Shown here piece after piece: positions 1-8,702 of a DNA stretch of 64,000 nt. Numbering within the stretch: position 1 is the first letter of the stretch; every line of letters begins with the position of its first letter. The notes beneath the pieces were generated by a model that was not told the origin of the DNA, searched no databases, and saw only the letters and a list, made by a program, of their open reading frames with translations. The DNA lies in assembly GCF_019801215.1 (NCBI RefSeq), contig NZ_JAHVJO010000002.1:248001-312000 (forward strand), written 5' to 3'. This stretch comes from Fictibacillus nanhaiensis (lineage in GTDB: Bacteria > Bacillota > Bacilli > Bacillales > Fictibacillaceae). The position numbers and the translations under genes were made by a program.

Positions 1-187
1 CAAACATTGTACTATATAAAACACTAATAAAAGCCACCAATATTTGAGTGAATAAAAAGGTGTAAGGATCGAAATATATACCATTTGTATATTGATTAAA
101 CCAACCAAAGCGATAAATTCTGGAGTCAGGATTGTGTGGATTACCTCCTAAAGCAATGACAAGTTCATTGGCATAATTGATATAATA
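1..187 (-). pseudogene. Gene fragment running off the left edge
   Basis: The minus strand carries an open frame of about 62 codons that continues past the window edge. It reads like a real protein with a hydrophobic C-terminal part (phrases GGNPHNPDSR and FDPYTFLFTQ), but no start codon lies between its upstream stop at 188-190 and the first plausible residues. The 5' end is therefore probably lost and this is likely a decayed gene. The family is not recognised. Confidence 0.35.
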
Positions 188-192
188 TTAAC

Positions 193-336
193 CTATATAT
201 TTAACTTGTTTTTTATTTCATTAATTTCAGCCCTTAACGCCTTAACTTCTTTTGAATGATCTATCCCACTACTAACTGCATATTGAATTATGATAAAAAA
301 AAGTACAAAACCAGCCAAAACTACTGTTATTTCCAT
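193..336 (-). CDS. Small membrane protein, 47 aa
   Basis: A 47-residue frame starts with ATG after a good ribosome site (AGGAGTG, 7 nt away). Residues 4-20 form one hydrophobic membrane segment (VVLAGFVLFFIIIQYAV), followed by a charged tail with heptad-like spacing that could form a short coiled coil (EVKALRAEINEIKNKL). The layout resembles the 50-residue protein at 43246. It is the unit downstream of site 1 on the minus strand. Function is unknown; reality of the gene rests on the ribosome site and the clean TM-plus-coil architecture. Confidence 0.6.
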   Translation of the reverse strand: MEITVVLAGFVLFFIIIQYAVSSGIDHSKEVKALRAEINEIKNKLNI

Positions 337-430
337 AATATCACTCCTAAAATTACTTGCTTCCTATTAAAAACTAGATTGATTGAACTCATTTTTCACC
401 TTTCATCCGATTTCCTTTCGACTTCCTTTA

Positions 431-487
431 TTTCAATAAAAAAGAGCACTTCTCCTTCTTGAAGAAATGCGCCTATTCCTTAATAAC
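431..487 (-). repeat. attC-like site 1
   Basis: Linker, hairpin of the GCATTTCTTC type with AAGAAGGAG loop, and degenerate right arm (CCTATTCCTTAATAA). It lies 3' of the gene at 587 and acts as its terminator. The left arm is not recognisable. Confidence 0.7.
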
Positions 488-586
488 TTAACCTATTACT
501 TTTCGTTGCTACCTTAGAAACAGTAAAGGGATTCGTTTCATATGTTAGATCTTTGTCTGCTTCCATTTCTTCTTTTGACAGAATCA

Positions 587-892
587 TTACCCCCACCACA
601 TAGCCAATACAAATAAAGACCAACCCGAAGTTAGCATTCCAAGTGTAAGAGTAATAACGATTTGAATATTGAATATAACTTCTTCAATCTTTCTTTTTTT
701 GTAATAGATATACAATAGTACAGAAGTGGATAAGTATAAAAAAATGCTGATTAGAGTTAGAACTGTTAAATAGTAAACTGGTGACATTTTGAAACTATTC
801 TCACTAAGAAAATAAGAAATCCCCTGACTGAACATACCCAACAGAGTCGCCAAAATTAAACATCCCCACAAAAAAACATTTATTCCATTCAA
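587..892 (-). CDS. Membrane protein, 101 aa, unknown
   Basis: Three hydrophobic segments are visible, near residues 5-27, 39-63 and 74-98, with a basic loop (YYKKRKIEE) between the second and third. A TTG start at 892 is favoured because GAGGTG lies 8 nt upstream and the neighbouring ATG runs straight into a stop. No family is recognised. It is a one-gene unit followed by site 1. A 16-bp perfect palindrome sits just upstream of the ribosome site and may control expression. Confidence 0.6.
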   Translation of the reverse strand: MNGINVFLWGCLILATLLGMFSQGISYFLSENSFKMSPVYYLTVLTLISIFLYLSTSVLLYIYYKKRKIEEVIFNIQIVITLTLGMLTSGWSLFVLAMWWG

Positions 893-908
893 AATTTCAT
901 CACCTCAC

Positions 909-924
909 AGTGTAATATTACACT
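909..924. promoter_or_regulatory. Perfect palindrome, possible operator
   Basis: AGTGTAATATTACACT is a perfect 16-bp inverted repeat ending 17 nt upstream of the TTG start at 892. Its position suggests either an operator or an mRNA hairpin controlling the 101-residue membrane protein. No regulator for it is identified. Confidence 0.45.
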
Positions 925-1010
925 ATGAGTATTCTGTTTCATTTTTTATTATCCTTTTTATTGGTATTATTTTGATTATTTAATTTACACATAAAAAAGC
1001 GTATCCGTTA

Positions 1011-1272
1011 AAAATTGGGACGCCATAATATTTGTTTCGGGAGTTTATCGCACCCTTTAGTTAACAAGAATTATCTCTTCTTTTTGAAAGGAACATTGTT
1101 GATAATTGGGTATACAAAGGAATTTGCAGGAGGTGCATTGAACGGTGCAGAGGCCACCATGCCATCTAGCGTTTCTTTACCCTTATCAGGGAAATGGGCG
1201 TTGCTTGTAGATATCGACGAAAAGTTATGTGATACGCTGGTGATAACTGTTAAACAAAAAGTAACAGAATGA
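1011..1272 (+). pseudogene. DUF4871-like C-terminal fragment
   Basis: The plus strand reads GGALNGAEATMPSSVSLP then GKWALLVDIDEKL, which looks like the end of a DUF4871-type secreted protein (N/DGADA..PSS...GKWRL pattern, from memory of the family). The N-terminal part appears frame-shifted around 1015-1035 and there is no ribosome site or signal peptide, so this is a remnant rather than a working gene. It lies opposite in direction to its neighbours. Confidence 0.4.
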
Positions 1273-1319
1273 CTTCAAAACTGCCAGAATCAGTTACCTA
1301 ATAAGAAAGTAACATTTCA

Positions 1320-1363
1320 TAAAAAAACAGCACCCCAATTGTTATGTTTCTAACAAGTGGGGT
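1320..1363 (-). terminator. Intrinsic terminator of the FAD oxidoreductase gene
   Basis: On the minus strand ACCCCACTTGTTA pairs with TAACAATTGGGGT around a 6-nt loop, followed by GCTGTTTTTTT. It lies 42 nt past the stop of the gene at 1405 and is unrelated to the repeat family. Confidence 0.75.
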
Positions 1364-1404
1364 CCATTCAAACATAGGTTTATTTTTGTATTACAACGAA
1401 AAAT

Positions 1405-2742
1405 TTAACATGATGGTGGAACACTCTGTGGATGGTTAAATACATTTTCGGGATCATATTTTGCTTTTACTCTTCGAAGTCTTTCAAAGTTTGTTGCCCA
1501 ATAGGCTGCTCCAAAATTATCAATATTCTCATCTGGAACGTTAACATATGAACCTTTTGTATAAGGTTTTAATAGCTGGCGCACTCTTTCGACTGATGCA
1601 AGACTGCTCGCTTCTTCTGATTTATTTACCCAGGTAGCATTCCATTCCGTGTAAAACAATGGACTTCGCCAATAGAAGGCTGTTTTGTTTTTCGGTACTC
1701 TGCTAATGGCACCGCCCCAATTTATAAAAAAGAAATTGGATTTTGTTCCTGTTGTTTCTTCTAAAAATTGTCTCATAATGGCAATAGGTTCTTCACGCCA
1801 AAGATGGTCTGCCCAAGACGAAGAAAATTTAAAATTCTCGTCTGCAAAAGGTGGTTCAGGAGGATCAAGGAAATCGATGCAATCTGGATAGAACATTGTT
1901 TCTATCACTACTTTTGATGGTGTCCCAGCACTTAATAACGGTTCTAATATTTGTGTCAGTTCAGATTTAGAACCTAAGAAAAGTCCAGTTGCATGACATA
2001 GTCCATTTACTTTGCTGAAAATTTCAAGGTAGCACCCTAAACGTTCGTCTACAAACGGCATCAAATCTTGCCATGCTTTAAATACCGTTTCTAACTGTTC
2101 CCATGGCCAGACAATATCAAAGACAGTTGCGGTTTGAGGGGCACGATGAACCTTAAATGTGTATTCTGTATTATATCCAAACGTACCGCCTCCTCCGCCT
2201 CTAGAAGCCCAAAATAAGTCCTCATTACAAGATGAATTGGCTTTGAGAATTCTTCCTTTTGCGTCTACCGTCTCTAATCCAAGGAGATTATCAGATATTA
2301 GACCGATTGACCGTGAGAGTACACCAAATCCACCGCCAGTTGTAATGCCTCCTATTCCAACAGTTGGACTATCTCCAAACACAGCCATAAAACCTTCACG
2401 AGCTAATCCTTTTACTAACGGCCCAACACGTATTCCTGGTTGAACAGTAGCAATTCCCTTCCTCCTGTCTAAGTGAACGTTTTTCATGTCACTTGTATCA
2501 ATAACGAGTCCACCCTTAACAACAGAAAGGTTCTTATCGAGAGCATGACGGCCACTTCTTACCCTTAGCGGTACGCAGTTCTCACGTGCCCATTTAATAG
2601 CATTACTTACATCACATGCATTTTGTGCAAATACGAAGACAAGAGGATAGGTATTCACATACGGGTTCCAGTTCTTAATAGCTTCATTATAACCGGGGTC
2701 TCCTTTAAAGATAACTCTACCTGTTAGCTGTGTTGATCCCAT
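1405..2742 (-). CDS. FAD-linked oxidoreductase, berberine-bridge-enzyme type
   Basis: A 445-residue flavoprotein of the FAD_binding_4 plus BBE family, close in length to Bacillus YgaK and CotQ. The PCMH-type FAD domain contains SGRHALD, where His66 is the expected covalent 8-alpha flavin attachment residue, and PTVGIGGITTGGGFG. The position that carries a second cysteinyl link in bicovalent members is Ser125 here (GDSPTVG), so single covalent attachment is expected. The C-terminal motif YDPENVFNHPQS is the typical BBE end. The substrate is unknown; relatives oxidise sugars or phenolics, and CotQ is a spore coat protein. ATG start with GGGGAG upstream; own terminator downstream. It lies inside the array region but is not closely bounded by a repeat on its 3' side. 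Confidence 0.85.
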   Translation of the reverse strand: MGSTQLTGRVIFKGDPGYNEAIKNWNPYVNTYPLVFVFAQNACDVSNAIKWARENCVPLRVRSGRHALDKNLSVVKGGLVIDTSDMKNVHLDRRKGIATVQPGIRVGPLVKGLAREGFMAVFGDSPTVGIGGITTGGGFGVLSRSIGLISDNLLGLETVDAKGRILKANSSCNEDLFWASRGGGGGTFGYNTEYTFKVHRAPQTATVFDIVWPWEQLETVFKAWQDLMPFVDERLGCYLEIFSKVNGLCHATGLFLGSKSELTQILEPLLSAGTPSKVVIETMFYPDCIDFLDPPEPPFADENFKFSSSWADHLWREEPIAIMRQFLEETTGTKSNFFFINWGGAISRVPKNKTAFYWRSPLFYTEWNATWVNKSEEASSLASVERVRQLLKPYTKGSYVNVPDENIDNFGAAYWATNFERLRRVKAKYDPENVFNHPQSVPPSC

Positions 2743-2851
2743 GTATTCAACTCCCCAAAACTTTTGTAGATGATTTACTGTATGAATGAAGAGTTAATAC
2801 TGTTCAGAAAAACTTTGTAAAACAAGAACCTTATCAGTTCTAAAGGTATTG

Positions 2852-2920
2852 TTCCATTAAGAATGTACTCACAAAAAAGAGCACATTTCTTATTACAGAA
2901 ATGCACCCTTTAATGACTTA
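2852..2920 (-). repeat. attC-like site 2
   Basis: Short left arm (TTCCATTAAGAATG), hairpin GCACATTTCT/AGAAATGC and right arm CCCTTTAATGACTTA. The CATTAA/TTAATG arms pair although they differ from the consensus. It overlaps the stop of the lipoprotein gene at 2918. Confidence 0.75.
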
Positions 2921-3385
2921 AGTTTCCTTTTTCAAAAGTTCGCTTAGCCCATTAATTAACTTATACGTCATTTCTTCTGAGACAGTATAGATTGTATTTG
3001 TATCATCTGTTTTCATCAGGGTGCTTTTTTGTCCTTTTTCACCAGTCCATAAATGAAAACTTTGCTTAGGATCATTCGTGTAGGTGACATCCAAATAAAA
3101 CTCAGGATTAGCCATGTTCACTATACCTTCTTCTCTTACAGCACTTAAAAATATGCTTTTAAATGTTTCAAGAGTTTCGCTTTCTTCAAAAACAGTTGAG
3201 TTGACTCCTTTTGACTTCGAGATACTAATCTTTGCAATTTTAGTTTCTACTTTCAAATCATTATCTTGTGATTGTAATTCCGTTTTTGTTGTTCCAGCAT
3301 CTATAGTAGTGTTATCTTCAGATTGGCAACCAAAAAGAATAGCAGACAATAATGTTAAAAATAAAAGCAGGGTAAATTTCCTCAT
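2918..3385 (-). CDS. Lipoprotein, 155 aa, YhfM-like
   Basis: Signal peptide of the lipoprotein type: KFTLLLFLTLLSAILFGC with the lipidated Cys at position 20, so the mature protein is anchored outside the membrane. The rest is a single small domain without cysteines, ending SEEMTYKLINGLSELLKK. It resembles Bacillus YhfM-type lipoproteins in length and layout, but that assignment is from memory. Strong ribosome site GGAGG. One-gene unit followed by site 2, whose sequence overlaps the stop codon. Confidence 0.65.
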   Translation of the reverse strand: MRKFTLLLFLTLLSAILFGCQSEDNTTIDAGTTKTELQSQDNDLKVETKIAKISISKSKGVNSTVFEESETLETFKSIFLSAVREEGIVNMANPEFYLDVTYTNDPKQSFHLWTGEKGQKSTLMKTDDTNTIYTVSEEMTYKLINGLSELLKKET

Positions 3386-3679
3386 TGATTATAACCTCCA
3401 ATCGTCTTTTCTCAAATATTCAAATTAGACGAAGAAAACACTCTTAGAGTTTCACGCTTTTCCTCAGAAGATTATTAGCCATCAGCTTTAATCCAAAACT
3501 AAAATCTTTCTTTAAAAAACTATATAAATCCGTTTGTAAGTTGAGATAATCCCGCTAAATACACCAACTGTAGAATTTAAATAGTTAGTTGGTCTCTAGC
3601 TTCCATACTAAGTCTTCAGGTTTGTCCTTTTCAAAGAATGTTAAACGGTAAACCTTTTTGTAATCTTTATCCGAGAACT

Positions 3680-4291
3680 CTACTTTATGATTAAATTTCC
3701 ATTTAAGAATCCATATTCACTGAAAAGATCTTGTTCATCCGTGTTTTCCACAGTGAAGAGCTTTTCTTTATTAACAATTGCGCCGTTTCTCTTTTTTATC
3801 TCCAAGTATACATCGATACTACTTATCTCATGATGACACATGATATTACAAACATACTTCTTGTTGGGGCTACTCTTCTTTAGCAGCGAATAAATAGTTT
3901 CATATTCTGCTTGTTTTATTGTGTTATAAATTTCTTCTAAAACAGATAAATCCCAGTTGAATTCTTGTGCAGCTTTCTTCATCCCTTCATGAACGATTTC
4001 GAGCGTGCCCTCCTTCTTTTCCCTATTAGAAGTCAAAGCCAAAATCGCTTCAACATCAGTCTCCACATAAACAGGAAAATAATTAAAGTTAATATGTGCA
4101 AACGGATCGATTTGCTTTGTCTGTTCATGACGGTCTATACAATAAATTTGAATTCCTTTATCTTCTTTTGTATGTAATTTGGGCAAAAGACTACTATAGA
4201 AAAACGTAATATTTCTCGTGACATGAAAGAACGTCCAGTTGAGATATTTACTCTTTGGGACGTATAGCTGAATATCTTTGATGATAGGCAT
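3680..4291 (-). CDS. Uncharacterised protein, 203 aa, possible 3' frameshift
   Basis: A soluble-looking protein with no signal peptide or membrane segment, starting with ATG behind AAGGAG. The family is not recognised. The frame stops at 3680, but a neighbouring minus-strand frame continues directly with about 40 protein-like codons (HKVEFSDKDYKKVYRLTFFE) to a TAA at 3585-3587. The native C-terminus probably extended to 3585, and a one- or two-base indel near 3690-3715 has cut it short, or the assembly contains an error there. No repeat separates it from the lipoprotein gene downstream. Confidence 0.6.
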   Translation of the reverse strand: MPIIKDIQLYVPKSKYLNWTFFHVTRNITFFYSSLLPKLHTKEDKGIQIYCIDRHEQTKQIDPFAHINFNYFPVYVETDVEAILALTSNREKKEGTLEIVHEGMKKAAQEFNWDLSVLEEIYNTIKQAEYETIYSLLKKSSPNKKYVCNIMCHHEISSIDVYLEIKKRNGAIVNKEKLFTVENTDEQDLFSEYGFLNGNLIIK

Positions 4292-4513
4292 AAATTAATC
4301 TCCTTATGTCCTTTGATATAAACGGCGATCCAATTTCTTCCCCTGCTTCTGATTACAAATGTACTTCATCTAATCTATATTGGATTTTCCTCATATTTGT
4401 TGGCTATCTTTGAATGATTAGTGACTTTCATATTCTATATACATCCGTTTTCAGATTTCATTACAAGTGGTTCTTTTTGCAAAAATAAAAAAATTAAAAG
4501 TAACTTAATAAAT

Positions 4514-4568
4514 AATTCCATTCAAAAAGATGCATTCCTTGTTATGGAAACGCATCCGATTGCTGAAA
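4514..4568 (-). repeat. attC-like site 3
   Basis: Short linker (ATTCCATTCAAAAAG), hairpin GATGCATTCC..GGAAACGCATC and right arm CCGATTGCTGAA. It is 3' of the zinc-ribbon gene at 4588. Confidence 0.7.
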
Positions 4569-4587
4569 ATATATAAAGAACTACAAA

Positions 4588-4806
4588 TTAAAACGCAATA
4601 TGGCATTTTGAACACATCTGCCCCCCATTTTTTGCCCGAACGGACTTATGACTACACTTTGGGCAAATTACGAAGTTGGTGTTATCGTTATATAACTGGC
4701 TTCGATTAAATAAGTATTTATCTCCGAGTCGAATGGAACGAATGAAATTTAATAAACAGATAGAGCCAACTACTCCTACAATCAGTAATAGGATGACTAC
4801 GAACAT
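4588..4806 (-). CDS. Membrane-anchored zinc-ribbon protein, 72 aa
   Basis: An N-terminal membrane segment (MFVVILLLIVGVVGSICLL) is followed by a basic linker and a C-terminal four-cysteine zinc ribbon: CPKC at the front, CSKC at the back. The start at 4806 is chosen because AAGGGG sits 8-10 nt upstream; an in-frame GTG at 4827 would put the ribosome site inside the protein. Likely a small membrane protein with a cytoplasmic metal-binding knuckle. Function unknown. One-gene unit followed by site 3. Confidence 0.65.
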   Translation of the reverse strand: MFVVILLLIVGVVGSICLLNFIRSIRLGDKYLFNRSQLYNDNTNFVICPKCSHKSVRAKNGGQMCSKCHIAF

Positions 4807-4884
4807 GAATCCACACCCCTTAGTCACATTGATTATCTATATTTTACCATATAATTCAAAACAATCTTTATTAACAAATATTGA

Positions 4885-4970
4885 TATTCCACAATCCTGC
4901 TAAGTTTGTTCAATAAGTTCAATAAAAAAGCGATAATCCTTCTTGGATTATCGCACCCCTTTTCTGAAAT
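4885..4970 (-). repeat. attC-like site 4, near full length
   Basis: Left arm ATTCCACAATCCTGC, linker GTTCAATAAGTTC, perfect hairpin GCGATAATCC/GGATTATCGC with TTCTT loop, and decayed right arm. It lies 3' of the acetyltransferase gene at 5013. Confidence 0.8.
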
Positions 4971-5012
4971 AACACATAAGCTTCCATTAGCTGTTTTTTT
5001 TACTGTTCAAAT

Positions 5013-5573
5013 TCAAACGAATAATGCCATTAATATTAAATCTTGATAGCCGCCTTCCAGTTTTACACCTTTTGCTTTTCTACCCTCTTCAAAAAAACCT
5101 AGATTTTTATATAACTGGATAGCACCTAAATTATCTTCCATTACCTCAAGGCAAACTTTTTCTATCTTACTGTTATTTTTAGCCCAATTGATTAACGTTT
5201 CTAAAAGAGCTCTTCCAATACCATAATTTCGATATTCAGGTAGGATGGTCATTGCAAAAGCCCCTTGATGACTAATCTTTTCATTGTTTCCGTTCTTAAA
5301 ATCTATTTTACCAACTAACTTGCCATCAACTTCAGCAATAAACTGTACATAATTTGGATTTTCATGATAAGCTTTTAACGTTTTTTGCATAGCAACAACA
5401 CTCATCTTTTTTATATCCTCAACTGTACTTAGCATATATGGGGCATTTGTTAAAGCTTCTGAAGCCGAATTTAGCATTCTTTCTGCATCCTGCTCTATAG
5501 CTTCTCTAATAGTTACTGTTTTTCCATTCTTAGATTTAAAATAAAATACATTAGTTGATAAAATGCTACACAC
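5013..5573 (-). CDS. GNAT family N-acetyltransferase
   Basis: About 185 residues with the GNAT acetyl-CoA signature: strand AFAMTILPEYRNYGIGRALLETLINWA (the R/Q-x-x-G-x-G/A loop is RNYGIG) and the C-terminal NLGAIQLYKNLGF motif. Likely a cytoplasmic transferase acting on a small amine or protein N-terminus; the substrate cannot be read from sequence. The start is uncertain: the in-frame GTG at 5573 lies almost on top of AAAGGG, while an ATT three codons later has proper 10-nt spacing. One-gene unit, terminated by site 4. Confidence 0.85.
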   Translation of the reverse strand: MCSILSTNVFYFKSKNGKTVTIREAIEQDAERMLNSASEALTNAPYMLSTVEDIKKMSVVAMQKTLKAYHENPNYVQFIAEVDGKLVGKIDFKNGNNEKISHQGAFAMTILPEYRNYGIGRALLETLINWAKNNSKIEKVCLEVMEDNLGAIQLYKNLGFFEEGRKAKGVKLEGGYQDLILMALFV

Positions 5574-5698
5574 ACCCTTTCAAAAAATATTTAATCTGAT
5601 TTACTTTACTGCAATTCTATTGAATAAATTCTTGTCCTCAAGCCCATGTAACAGCCCTTTTTAAGATTCGAGTTCTAATGGAAAGTTCCTTCTCTTGT

Positions 5699-5752
5699 TT
5701 TCATAAAGAAGGGTGCATTCCTTTTACAGAAATGCACCCAAATGTTGAGCAG
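5699..5752 (-). repeat. attC-like site 5
   Basis: Hairpin GGGTGCATTCC..AGAAATGCACCC with right arm AAATGTTGAGC; left arm decayed. It lies between the acetyltransferase promoter region and the subtilase block, and marks the left boundary of a 6.8-kb stretch without repeats. Confidence 0.7.
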
Positions 5753-5790
5753 AGAAATACTTATTTTGTATCATTTTATTCCATTAAATA

Positions 5791-5818
5791 TGGTCACCCA
5801 TTTGTAAATGGATGACCA
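5791..5818 (-). terminator. Hairpin after the first subtilase
   Basis: GGTCATCCATTT pairs with AAATGGGTGACC on the minus strand, 30 nt past the stop of the gene at 5847. The following T-run is weak, so it may terminate poorly. Confidence 0.5.
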
Positions 5819-5846
5819 AAATGACATTACTTTAATAAGTTATCTT

Positions 5847-8294
5847 CTAATAGGCTGCATGATATCGTGTGATCGCTACCGCGTAATCACCTCTTGTAAC
5901 TCCATGATTCGGTTTAAAAGTAGCAGTAACTGTTGGTTCTAAGTCATAAGGACCTTGTTCTACAGAATAATAGGCATTCAGGATGTTTAGGTCCAAAGCC
6001 AGTTGAACATAGCCACGCAGGTTGGAAGGAATATTAGCTGCATCCTCGATGGCGATACGTTCTGAACCGTATTGAACAGTCAATGGTTCGTTGTTTTTTG
6101 CTTCTGCTTCTTTTTGCAAGCCAAGACTTTGGATTAACGTATAAGCAAGTTCTGCTCGATTTACTCCCAGGCTTGGTGAGAATTTCCCATCGGCAGTCGG
6201 TAAAATGATGCCTTTGTTCTGATGGTTTACATCACGAAGGGCTGCACCTTTCGCGGTAACCGCTTCTACAAAAGCAGAGTCCGTTTCTATTACATCGTTA
6301 AAGCTTGAAGCAGATGGAAGGGATTGACGTACACCCACGCCCATCACTAAATATTTAGCAAGGTCTAAACGGGTTAATTTATCATCCGGACGGAAATTGC
6401 CGTTTCCATCACTATCCAACAATCTTTCACTGACTCCGATCTTAATGGCCCCTTCAGCAGGATGTCCGCTAATATCATTAAGTCCTGTAAACCCACCTGC
6501 TTTTTTGAAAGTTAAATCCCCTTTCACCGTTTCTTCTAATGCAAGAGCACGTTGCAAGCCCTCGACTGTAAGTGTCCATGTTCCAGGCTTTGGTGCAATG
6601 ACTTGTACGGTACGGTTGGTGTACAGAGTGAACAAAAGGGAAATACCTGAAGTGTAGCGTGTTCCATCTGGTGAAGTTAACACTAGATTTATTGTGTTAC
6701 CTGTTTCTTCCAAAAGACCTTTCGCATTAATTCTGGCCGTTAATTCGGTAATTCCTTCTTCAACGGTAAATGTTTTTTTGCTTGGGTTAACTGAACTATA
6801 CGGAATTTCTACTGACTCTCTAGTCACATCAAGCTCAACATTTGCGTTAAAGGTTTTATTAAGATTTAAAGTTGATCCATATGCTCTATTCGTGAATGCT
6901 TTATCCACTGCTGCATAGGCATTTACATAACCTGCTCCAACCTCCCATGATTCATGTCCAGGCATGTTCGTCGCGGTTTGCTGAATAATTTGTTTCACTT
7001 CGCTAGGAGAAAGGGACGGATTTGCTTCCAATAATAGCGCTACTACACCCGCAATGTGAGGAGCAGCCATTGATGTACCGCTCATTGTTGTATAAAAAGG
7101 GAGATAAGCAGGTTCAATGTTTTCTACATCATCCGTTGCTCCCAAGCTGGAGACAGGTGCAATGACTCTCGTAGAGATTATTCCTTCACCAGGCGCTGTA
7201 ATGGTTGGACGGTCTTCCCACGTAAAGGTTTTACCATCCATTGCAACCGTTCCACCTTTATTAGATACACCACGAGATGAAAAGTCAGCTAACTTTCCTT
7301 GTTTAGTACCTGCTGCGACGGTAATTACCCATGGAGCTTTTTTATAGTTTCCTGAAATAGTAGATTCACCAGGCCCTGAATTTCCAGCTGAGAATACGGT
7401 TACTATTCCACGATCGTAAAGTTTTTTTGTTGCCACGTTAATAGGATTAAATGGATCAAACTCTGTCCCGGCATCGCTTGTTGTTCCCCAAGAGTTTGTA
7501 ATCACACGGATATTATATTGAATTTGATGGGTTAACGCATAATCAAAACCGCCAATCGTATCTAAAATCGCTATTGCTGCACCTGAGCCGTACCCAATTA
7601 GATTAGCTCCTGGTGCGACGCCTTCATGTTTTCCTGATGATTTTTCACCTGTACCGCCAACAATCCCAGCAACATGCGTCCCGTGTCCGCCGGTGCTGTC
7701 CGTATTAGGAATATTTTCTTGGTAGGTAATAGGCAATAAAGCATCTAGAGCATGAAGGTTGGTACTTGCCATTACGTTTTGCACGAGATTCTCACCGTAT
7801 TTATGATCCTCGTGTGTACCATCGACACCACTATCGTTAACAACAACGCCAATGCCTTTCCCGCTTACAGGAAGGCCGCCATTCAATTTGCGCATGTTAT
7901 CATCCGTTCGTAGCTTATCAACCCCAGTTAGCGCAGTTGATGCGTTGTTATCGTATTTAACCGTTTGGTTGTGATAGATGGAATAAACTTCTGGATGATT
8001 TGCTAGAGCTTTGACTTGATCGAATGTTGCCACTACTCCGGCCATAGGTAAGCTCTCAAATGTCATCCCTTTTGTAATATCTACGTTTTTAAGGAGATTG
8101 ATTTGAGACTCGGTAGGAGCACCTTCCCCTTTATAGGTAACAATCACTTCTAAACTAGCAGTCGAATCTGAAAATAAAGATAAAAGCTTTGAATCAATTT
8201 TTGCAGTTTGTGTCTCTGCACTTGCTGACGAAAACGGTATGGCTGCAAAAAAAGTTAAAAAAGCAAGTGTAAATGCTAAAAAGGTCCTCTTCAA
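5847..8294 (-). CDS. Secreted subtilisin-like serine protease with SLH-like tail
   Basis: An 815-residue S8 peptidase. Signal peptide at residues 1-26 (cleavage near SASA-ET), inhibitor-I9-like prodomain to about 115, then the catalytic domain with Asp154 (NDSGVDGTH), His204 (GHGTHVAG), Asn305 (AGNSG) and Ser408 (GTSMAAPH), all present. A beta-rich domain follows at about 470-600. The last 200 residues carry three S-layer-homology-like repeats (DGNGNFRPDDKLTRLDLAKYL, ADGKFSPSLGVNRAELAYTL, FKPNHGVTRGDYAVAITRY), suggesting attachment to the cell wall. TTG start behind GGGGG. A close paralogue lies at 9865, with a NERD gene between them. Expected role: extracellular protein degradation. Confidence 0.92.
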   Translation of the reverse strand: MKRTFLAFTLAFLTFFAAIPFSSASAETQTAKIDSKLLSLFSDSTASLEVIVTYKGEGAPTESQINLLKNVDITKGMTFESLPMAGVVATFDQVKALANHPEVYSIYHNQTVKYDNNASTALTGVDKLRTDDNMRKLNGGLPVSGKGIGVVVNDSGVDGTHEDHKYGENLVQNVMASTNLHALDALLPITYQENIPNTDSTGGHGTHVAGIVGGTGEKSSGKHEGVAPGANLIGYGSGAAIAILDTIGGFDYALTHQIQYNIRVITNSWGTTSDAGTEFDPFNPINVATKKLYDRGIVTVFSAGNSGPGESTISGNYKKAPWVITVAAGTKQGKLADFSSRGVSNKGGTVAMDGKTFTWEDRPTITAPGEGIISTRVIAPVSSLGATDDVENIEPAYLPFYTTMSGTSMAAPHIAGVVALLLEANPSLSPSEVKQIIQQTATNMPGHESWEVGAGYVNAYAAVDKAFTNRAYGSTLNLNKTFNANVELDVTRESVEIPYSSVNPSKKTFTVEEGITELTARINAKGLLEETGNTINLVLTSPDGTRYTSGISLLFTLYTNRTVQVIAPKPGTWTLTVEGLQRALALEETVKGDLTFKKAGGFTGLNDISGHPAEGAIKIGVSERLLDSDGNGNFRPDDKLTRLDLAKYLVMGVGVRQSLPSASSFNDVIETDSAFVEAVTAKGAALRDVNHQNKGIILPTADGKFSPSLGVNRAELAYTLIQSLGLQKEAEAKNNEPLTVQYGSERIAIEDAANIPSNLRGYVQLALDLNILNAYYSVEQGPYDLEPTVTATFKPNHGVTRGDYAVAITRYHAAY

Positions 8295-8487
8295 TCTAAA
8301 TACCCCCTAATTGTAAAATTCTGATAACTTGACTTTATTATCCATGAAGAGAGTATCGGCTTCAATTATGCATTCGTACTATATTGTTGTCACAGAAGTA
8401 GTACATACCCCCTTTTTTGTCCCGCTCGGTACATTTGGGGATTGCCCTTTTAGTGTACGGTGCTGGACGGCGTGGGTATTGGATGTG

Positions 8488-8620
8488 TCGGGGAATGTCG
8501 GCGAGTGTCGCCTCGCGAATATATTGATATTCTCGTGAAATTAAGCAAAAAATTCGTGAATATATGGTGATTTCTCGTGAAATTATTGATGAAATTCGTG
8601 AAATTACAGCTTTCGTAGGT
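8488..8620. repeat. Phased ~21-bp direct repeats upstream of NERD gene (locus A)
   Basis: TCGTGAAATTA-type units begin at 8533, 8554, 8575 and 8596, exactly 21 bp apart, with a variant TCGCGAATATA at 8513. Upstream, TGTCG occurs at about 10-bp steps (8487, 8497, 8507). No reading frame spans them. The stretch fills most of the 408-bp gap between the divergent subtilase and NERD genes. The phasing of two helical turns suggests protein binding on one DNA face, or a structured transcript. Confidence 0.7.
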
Positions 8621-8702
8621 CATTATCGGGCATTTCAACTTTTGCCACCAACGGACGAATGCGCCAAACTGGGTGCAACCGCCAGTAAAAATGAAAGGTG
8701 AA

